Shown one piece after another: positions 59,449 to 64,000 of a stretch of 64,000 bases of DNA. The stretch covers positions 62,001 through 126,000 of the forward strand of contig CALVYT010000009.1 of NCBI GenBank assembly GCA_944372345.1, given 5' to 3'. Origin of the DNA: an uncultured Clostridia bacterium. GTDB lineage: Bacteria; Bacillota; Clostridia; Christensenellales; Pumilibacteraceae. The notes beneath the pieces were generated by a model that was not told where the DNA came from, did no database searches, and saw only the letters and a program-made list of their open reading frames with translations. The stretch's first letter is position 1; each line of letters opens with the position of its first letter. Position numbers and translations under genes: made by a program.

Positions 59449-59979
59449 TTATACAAACACATACTCGCATTCGGTCACATTTGCTACGAATGACTTATCT
59501 ACTCCTGCGATAAACAATTCGCTGCATATTACTTGAGGTGCGGCAATGATAGAATCCGGGCTCCACGGATACCTGATATACATCGTTAATCGCCCGTTAT
59601 CTACTTCTACTTCTTTTATACGATATGTCCCTAAATCCGAGCCAAAAATACACACGCACACCACATAGGACTTATCTTCATGCTCATCGGCATATTCGCG
59701 AACTTTGCTCGCGTTCGCTTCTAATAGCTTGATCCCGCGGCGTAAAAGTTCTTTCTGCAATTCTTCGTAAGTATCACATAAGGTTATGAAACTTTCAGGC
59801 TTTTCTTCATAAGGCGCTTCCCAGCCGCCTTCCTCTTCCAATATCACGTCGCAATTCTTCGGCGGTTCGTATTTCGGCTCTTCCGGTTTTTTGCCGCAAC
59901 CCGTCACGGCTACGGAAAAAACGATCATAAGCAATGCGGCTGTCGCTGCGCATATGGCTTTTTTGATACTTGTTTTCAT
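59449..59979 (-). CDS. Lipoprotein, first of three tandem paralogues
   Basis: 176 residues, lipobox VTGC (C28), KYEPPKNCDVILEE, ESFITLCDTYEELQKELLRRGI, REYADEHEDKSYVVCV and the shared C-terminus. First of the tandem series in transcription order; gaps of about 110 bases separate the copies and are also alike, so whole units were duplicated. No known family. Confidence 0.8.
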   Translation of the reverse strand: MKTSIKKAICAATAALLMIVFSVAVTGCGKKPEEPKYEPPKNCDVILEEEGGWEAPYEEKPESFITLCDTYEELQKELLRRGIKLLEANASKVREYADEHEDKSYVVCVCIFGSDLGTYRIKEVEVDNGRLTMYIRYPWSPDSIIAAPQVICSELFIAGVDKSFVANVTECEYVFV

Positions 59980-60371
59980 CTTCGTTTCCCTCCTGTTTTG
60001 AATTATTTTTTAGCTAACCATTTAGCGTATAATTCAGTTCCCCGACATATTACTTCCACTTTTTAGGCAAAAGCACAAAAGCCGCATACTGCCCTATGGC
60101 AATATGCGGCTCTTTCCCGATCTTTACACGCACGGCAAGCGGCTGTCGGATATTCCGACAGTTCTCGCCCGTAAAATAATCATTGCTTCGCCTCTCACCC
60201 ATTTTCCGCCTCTTTGTCGATGACCTTATGTCATTTCATAAACCATTGTGTTCTCCGCCCGGATATTCTCCGTGTCTTTTTCTTCATTATACTACCGTTC
60301 CCCCGCCTTGTCAATACCCGATTTTGTGAAATTTTTATCACACGACATATTCGGTTGAGCCCATTTAGGGT
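59980..60371. other. Intergenic stretch with hairpins, no gene
   Basis: Contains a hairpin AGCCGCATA...TATGCGGCT (about 60080-60112) with T residues on both sides and a second short palindrome near 60145. No ORF with a ribosome binding site. Confidence 0.5.
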
Positions 60372-60450
60372 ACATGTCTGCGGGGAAAACCCTTCCTTGC
60401 AAGGAAGGGTTTTCCCCGCACCCCTTTCCCAAGGAACTCAAACACCTTTT
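60372..60450. repeat. Hairpin repeat family A, single unit
   Basis: Perfect stem GCGGGGAAAACCCTTCCTTG / CAAGGAAGGGTTTTCCCCGC followed by CCCCTTTCCCAAGGAACTCA, the same motif as at 51596. Confidence 0.8.
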
Positions 60451-60494
60451 TAATAATATAGAAACACGCCTGTCAAAAAAAGCAAGCGTGCCTT

Positions 60495-60780
60495 TCGGTT
60501 GCGCGCTCCGCACCTTGCGGTGGGCATAGTGTGCTTTTATGGTGCAAGCTGATATAACAAATCACAAGTATTTCAGTTACCGTGCGTCAGCACCATTCGC
60601 TGCGAATTCTGTAATTCGGCAAGCTATTCTTCCGCATAAAGCAGACGCGCACGGCGTGCCGTGCGCGAATAATTTTTTATCTTCTTCCCCGCTTACTGCG
60701 GAGGTTGCGTCTTTACCATAATGCTTTTTACTTTTCCGCAAGAAGCAAAAGCGCGGCTTTTTAACGAATTATTACCGTAC
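60495..60780. repeat. GC-rich composite repeat family B, partial copy; no gene seen
   Basis: Shares GGTTGCGCGCTCCGC, ATTCGCTGCGAATTCTGT, GCATAAAGCAGACGCGCACG and GCGCGAATAATT with 35980-36220. No credible ORF. Confidence 0.65.
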
Positions 60781-60844
60781 TCATGCGCTGCAAAGAAAAA
60801 AGCGTAAAGCAATGTCCGAAATTTTGGACATTTCCTATTTTCCG

Positions 60845-60889
60845 CCAAGACGGAAAAAAACAGGCCCGCGCTTATGGCGCGGGTCTGTG
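60845..60889 (-). terminator. Terminator of tuf
   Basis: Stem ACAGACCCGCGC / GCGCGGGCCTGT with loop CATAA, followed by TTTTTTCC on the minus strand. Confidence 0.88.
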
Positions 60890-60906
60890 ATCCGTTCGGA
60901 ATCGAA

Positions 60907-62106
60907 TTACTTGATGATCTTGGAAACGACGCCGGAGCCGATCGTTCTGCCGCCTTCGCGGATAGCGAAACGGAGCTTCTCTTCCATAGCGACGGGAGCG
61001 ATAAGCTGGACTTTGATCGTCACGTTATCGCCGGGCATCGCCATTTCTCTGCCGTCGGGGAACTCGATCGTACCCGTAACGTCCGTCGTTCTGAAATAGA
61101 ACTGAGGACGATAGCCTTTGAAGAACGGGGTCTTGCGGCCGCCTTCGTCGGCTTTAAGGACGTAGATCTGACCCTCGAACTCGGTGTGCGGGGTAACCGT
61201 CTTGGGCTTCGCGAGAACCTGTCCTCTCTCGATGTCCTTACGCTCGATACCGCGGAGAAGTATACCCGCGTTGTCGCCCGCCTGAGCGAAGTCAAGCGAT
61301 TTGCGGAACATTTCGATACCCGTAACGACGGAAGTCTGCGTGGGTTTGAGACCGACGATCTCGACGGGCTCCTGGATCTTTATCGTGCCGCGCTCCACTC
61401 TGCCGGTTGCGACCGTGCCGCGGCCGGTGATCGTGAACACGTCCTCGACAGGCATAAGGAACGGCTTGTCGAAATCGTGCTGAGGCGTGGGGATATACTC
61501 GTCGATAGCGTCCATAAGCTCGAATATGCACTTGCAGTCGTCGCCGTCTACGTTGCCCGCCTGAGCGGCTTCGAGAGCTTTGAGAGCGGAACCTCTGATG
61601 ATGGGAGCATCCTCGTCGAAACCGTTGTTCGCAAGGAGTTCGCGAAGCTCCATCTCGACGAGGTCGAGAAGCTCGGGATCGTCCATCTGATCGCACTTGT
61701 TGAGGAATACGACGATCTTGGGAACGCCGACCTGACGCGCGAGAAGAATGTGCTCTTTCGTCTGGGGCATTGCGCCGTCGGTTGCCGCGACAACGAGGAT
61801 CGCGCCGTCCATCTGCGCTGCGCCCGTGATCATGTTCTTGACATAGTCCGCGTGGCCCGGGCAGTCAACGTGAGCGTAGTGACGCTTCGCCGTTTCATAC
61901 TCGACGTGAGCGGTGTTGATCGTGATGCCTCTTGCCTTCTCCTCGGGCGCCTTGTCGATATCTTCGTATCTCATCTTCTGAGACAGGCCCTTCGCGGCGA
62001 GAGTCATGGTGATAGCTGCGGTAAGCGTGGTCTTACCGTGGTCTACGTGACCGATAGTACCGATGTTGACATGCGGCTTGCTGCGGTCGAATTTTGCCTT
62101 TGCCAT
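60907..62106 (-). CDS. tuf: Elongation factor Tu
   Basis: 399 residues from the ATG at 62106 (GGAGGAAATAAAA before it). Delivers aminoacyl-tRNA to the ribosome. G-domain motifs: [11 protein letters not shown] (P-loop), [22 protein letters not shown] (switch I), [12 protein letters not shown] (switch II), NKCDQMDD and GSALKAL. Domains II and III follow in full. It lies 93 bases after fusA with its own promoter in the gap. Confidence 0.99.
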   Translation of the reverse strand: MAKAKFDRSKPHVNIGTIGHVDHGKTTLTAAITMTLAAKGLSQKMRYEDIDKAPEEKARGITINTAHVEYETAKRHYAHVDCPGHADYVKNMITGAAQMDGAILVVAATDGAMPQTKEHILLARQVGVPKIVVFLNKCDQMDDPELLDLVEMELRELLANNGFDEDAPIIRGSALKALEAAQAGNVDGDDCKCIFELMDAIDEYIPTPQHDFDKPFLMPVEDVFTITGRGTVATGRVERGTIKIQEPVEIVGLKPTQTSVVTGIEMFRKSLDFAQAGDNAGILLRGIERKDIERGQVLAKPKTVTPHTEFEGQIYVLKADEGGRKTPFFKGYRPQFYFRTTDVTGTIEFPDGREMAMPGDNVTIKVQLIAPVAMEEKLRFAIREGGRTIGSGVVSKIIK

Positions 62107-62152
62107 TTTTATTTCCTCCAATAAATTTACGTTATTTTGGGTTCTTCTTTAC

Positions 62153-62181
62153 ATTATATATGAATTATTTCGTTTTGTAAA
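62153..62181 (-). promoter_or_regulatory. Internal promoter of tuf
   Basis: TTTACA (62176-62181), 17 bases, TATAAT (62153-62158) on the minus strand, between fusA and tuf. Confidence 0.78.
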
Positions 62182-62199
62182 GAGTTTTCGAGCGGTTTA

Positions 62200-64000
62200 T
62201 CAGTTCTTCTTTGCCCGCTCGCCGATGATCTTGTCCGCAATGTTCTTCGGGACTTCGCTGTAATGGTCGAAAGTCATCGTATAGTTGCCGCGGCCCTGCG
62301 TGTTGGAACGCAGCGCGGTCGAATAACCGAACATCTCGCTGAGGGGGATCTCCGCCTTGATGACCTGCGAGCCGTTGTTGATCTCCATGCCGAGCAGGTT
62401 GCCGCGGCGGCGGTTGACGTCGCCCTGAACGGTACCGAGGTACTCTTCGGGAATGACGATCTCCACCTTCATTATGGGTTCGAGAAGCACGGGATTCGCT
62501 TTCGCCACGCCCTCTTTGAACGCGAGCGAGCCGGCGATGTGGAACGCCATTTCGGACGAGTCGACGTCGTGGTACGATCCGTCGTAGACCGTCGCGCGGA
62601 AGTCCACCGTTTCGTAACCCGCGAGCACGCCGTTCATTCTCGCTTCGGCGATACCCTCGTTTATGGGCTGGATGAACTCCTTGGGAATGGATCCGCCCAC
62701 CGTCTTGTCCACGAATTCGTAACCCGAACCCGGTTCAAGCGGCTCGAACGTGACTTTACAATGTCCGTACTGACCTTTACCGCCCGACTGCTTGATGTAT
62801 TTGCCTTCGGCGTCCACGGTCTTGCGGAACGTCTCGCGGTATGCGACCTGCGGCTTACCGACGTTCGCTTCCACCTTGAACTCGCGCAGCATTCTGTCGA
62901 CGATGATCTCGAGGTGAAGCTCGCCCATACCGGCGATGATCGTCTGACCCGTTTCCTGATCGGTGTACGTCTTGAACGTGGGGTCCTCTTCCGCCAGCTT
63001 CTGCAATGCGATCGCCATCTTTTCCTGACCGGCTTTGGTCTTGGGTTCGATCGCGACGCGGATGACGGGATCGGGGAACTCCATCGATTCGAGCACGATG
63101 GGATGAGCGGGATCGCAGAGCGTGTCGCCCGTCGTCGTATCTTTAAGACCGACGAACGCGCATATGTCGCCCGAGTAGATCTGCTCCACTTCCGTGCGGC
63201 TGTTGGCGTGCATCATAACGATACGGCTGACGCGCTCTTTCTTGTTCTTCGTGGAGTTGAGAACGTAGGAACCCGTCGTCAGCGTGCCGGAGTAGCAGCG
63301 GAAGAACGCGAGCTTGCCGACGAACGGATCCGCCATGATCTTGAACGCAAGACCGGCGAACGGAGCTTCGTCGCTCGTTTCTCTCTCTTCCACCGTTTCG
63401 CCGTCGAGCAGCGTTCCCTTGATGTGAGGAACGTCGAGCGGGCTGGGCATGAAGTCGACGATCGCGTTCAGAAGCAGCTGAACGCCCTTGTTCTTATACG
63501 ACGATCCGCACACGACGGGAATGATGTTCATTCCGATCGTACCCTTGCGGAGCGCTTTCTTGATCTCCTCTTCGGTGAAGGACGCGCCTTCGTCCTCGAA
63601 GTATCTCTCCATAAGCGCGTCGTCCTGTTCGGCGACGGCTTCGAGCATCTTCGCGCGGTATTCCTTCGCCGTGTCCAGCATATCCGCGGGGATCTCTTCA
63701 TCGCGCACGTCCTTGCCGAGGTCGTCGTAATACACTTCCGCTCTCATTCTGACGAGGTCGATAACGCCTCTGAACGTCTCTTCCTTGCCGATGGGGAGCT
63801 GGATGGGAACGGGGTTCGCGCCCAGACGCTCCTTGATCATACGGACGACGTTGAAGAAGTTCGCGCCGTTGATATCCATCTTATTGACGTATGCCATACG
63901 GGGAACGCCGTACTTCGTCGCCTGACGCCACACCGTTTCCGACTGCGGCTCGACGCCGCCCTTCGCGCAGAACACCGCGACCGCTCCGTCAAGGACTTTG
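62200..64000 (-). CDS. fusA: Elongation factor G, 5' end outside the window
   Basis: The last 600 codons are visible. Drives ribosomal translocation with GTP. Starts inside the G domain ([27 protein letters not shown], then [11 protein letters not shown] as the NKxD motif). Domains II-V follow with [39 protein letters not shown] and [10 protein letters not shown]. Ends 93 bases before tuf, the usual fusA-tuf order of the str operon. Confidence 0.99.
   Translation of the reverse strand, partial: KVLDGAVAVFCAKGGVEPQSETVWRQATKYGVPRMAYVNKMDINGANFFNVVRMIKERLGANPVPIQLPIGKEETFRGVIDLVRMRAEVYYDDLGKDVRDEEIPADMLDTAKEYRAKMLEAVAEQDDALMERYFEDEGASFTEEEIKKALRKGTIGMNIIPVVCGSSYKNKGVQLLLNAIVDFMPSPLDVPHIKGTLLDGETVEERETSDEAPFAGLAFKIMADPFVGKLAFFRCYSGTLTTGSYVLNSTKNKKERVSRIVMMHANSRTEVEQIYSGDICAFVGLKDTTTGDTLCDPAHPIVLESMEFPDPVIRVAIEPKTKAGQEKMAIALQKLAEEDPTFKTYTDQETGQTIIAGMGELHLEIIVDRMLREFKVEANVGKPQVAYRETFRKTVDAEGKYIKQSGGKGQYGHCKVTFEPLEPGSGYEFVDKTVGGSIPKEFIQPINEGIAEARMNGVLAGYETVDFRATVYDGSYHDVDSSEMAFHIAGSLAFKEGVAKANPVLLEPIMKVEIVIPEEYLGTVQGDVNRRRGNLLGMEINNGSQVIKAEIPLSEMFGYSTALRSNTQGRGNYTMTFDHYSEVPKNIADKIIGERAKKN

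Overview
The window looks like a chromosomal segment of an uncultured anaerobic clostridium (Firmicutes). The backbone is GC-rich, promoters are near-consensus sigma-A type (TTGACA/TTGCAA, 17-base spacer, TATAAT), ribosome binding sites are strong AAGGAG types, and there is an oxygen-detoxifying flavodiiron protein with rubredoxin, a three-piece glutamate synthase, lipoproteins and Gram-positive style regulators. No species can be named from the sequence alone.

The most interesting region is 2.1-8.9 kb: a complete type VI-D CRISPR-Cas system. On the minus strand, in transcription order, it holds cas13d (RNA-guided RNase, both HEPN R-x4-H motifs intact), cas1, two previously unlisted 20-codon hydrophobic ORFs, cas2, a perfect consensus promoter, and a 17-repeat/16-spacer array. 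One spacer occurs twice. A small HTH protein and a 138-residue protein of unknown function lie past the array. The whole A+T-richer module sits between two copies of a 92-bp sequence (91/92 identical, each next to a similar hairpin), which suggests it was inserted by recombination between repeats.

From 8.9 to 17.2 kb there is an ion-homeostasis block: an alpha/beta hydrolase, a Ca2+-type P-ATPase, a K+(Na+)/H+ antiporter with C-terminal regulatory domains, and a second P-ATPase preceded by what looks like a yybP-ykoY (Mn2+) riboswitch with a terminator. From 17.2 to 23.4 kb follow a MacB-like fused ABC transporter, two small membrane proteins, a flavodiiron-flavin reductase-rubredoxin fusion and a stand-alone rubredoxin.

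From 23.4 to 31 kb lies an accessory stretch: dispersed repeats, a probable small RNA, a lipoprotein, a CPBP protease, an orphan LytTR regulator, a remnant of an Ig-like surface protein, tRNA-Arg(CCG) with a duplicated 3' end (att-like), and an A+T-rich antibiotic-resistance ABC-F gene with an attenuator leader. From 31 to 46.7 kb are housekeeping genes (leuS, a HAD phosphatase, trxA, purF, dut, sbcC, sbcD, tpiA, an AlkD-like protein, cls, a lipoprotein and a kinase-like protein). From 48 to 57 kb lie the three-gene glutamate synthase behind an attenuator-like leader and a likely dnaN-ACT-PFL-pepF-dnaJ-like operon. From 57 to 60 kb are three tandem paralogous lipoproteins followed by a truncated, catalytically dead subtilisin-like protease that ends at a repeat. 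tuf and the 3' part of fusA close the window.

Two families of dispersed intergenic repeats (a hairpin module with a GAAACTTAAAA motif, and a GC-rich composite of several hundred bases) fill nearly every large gap after 23 kb.
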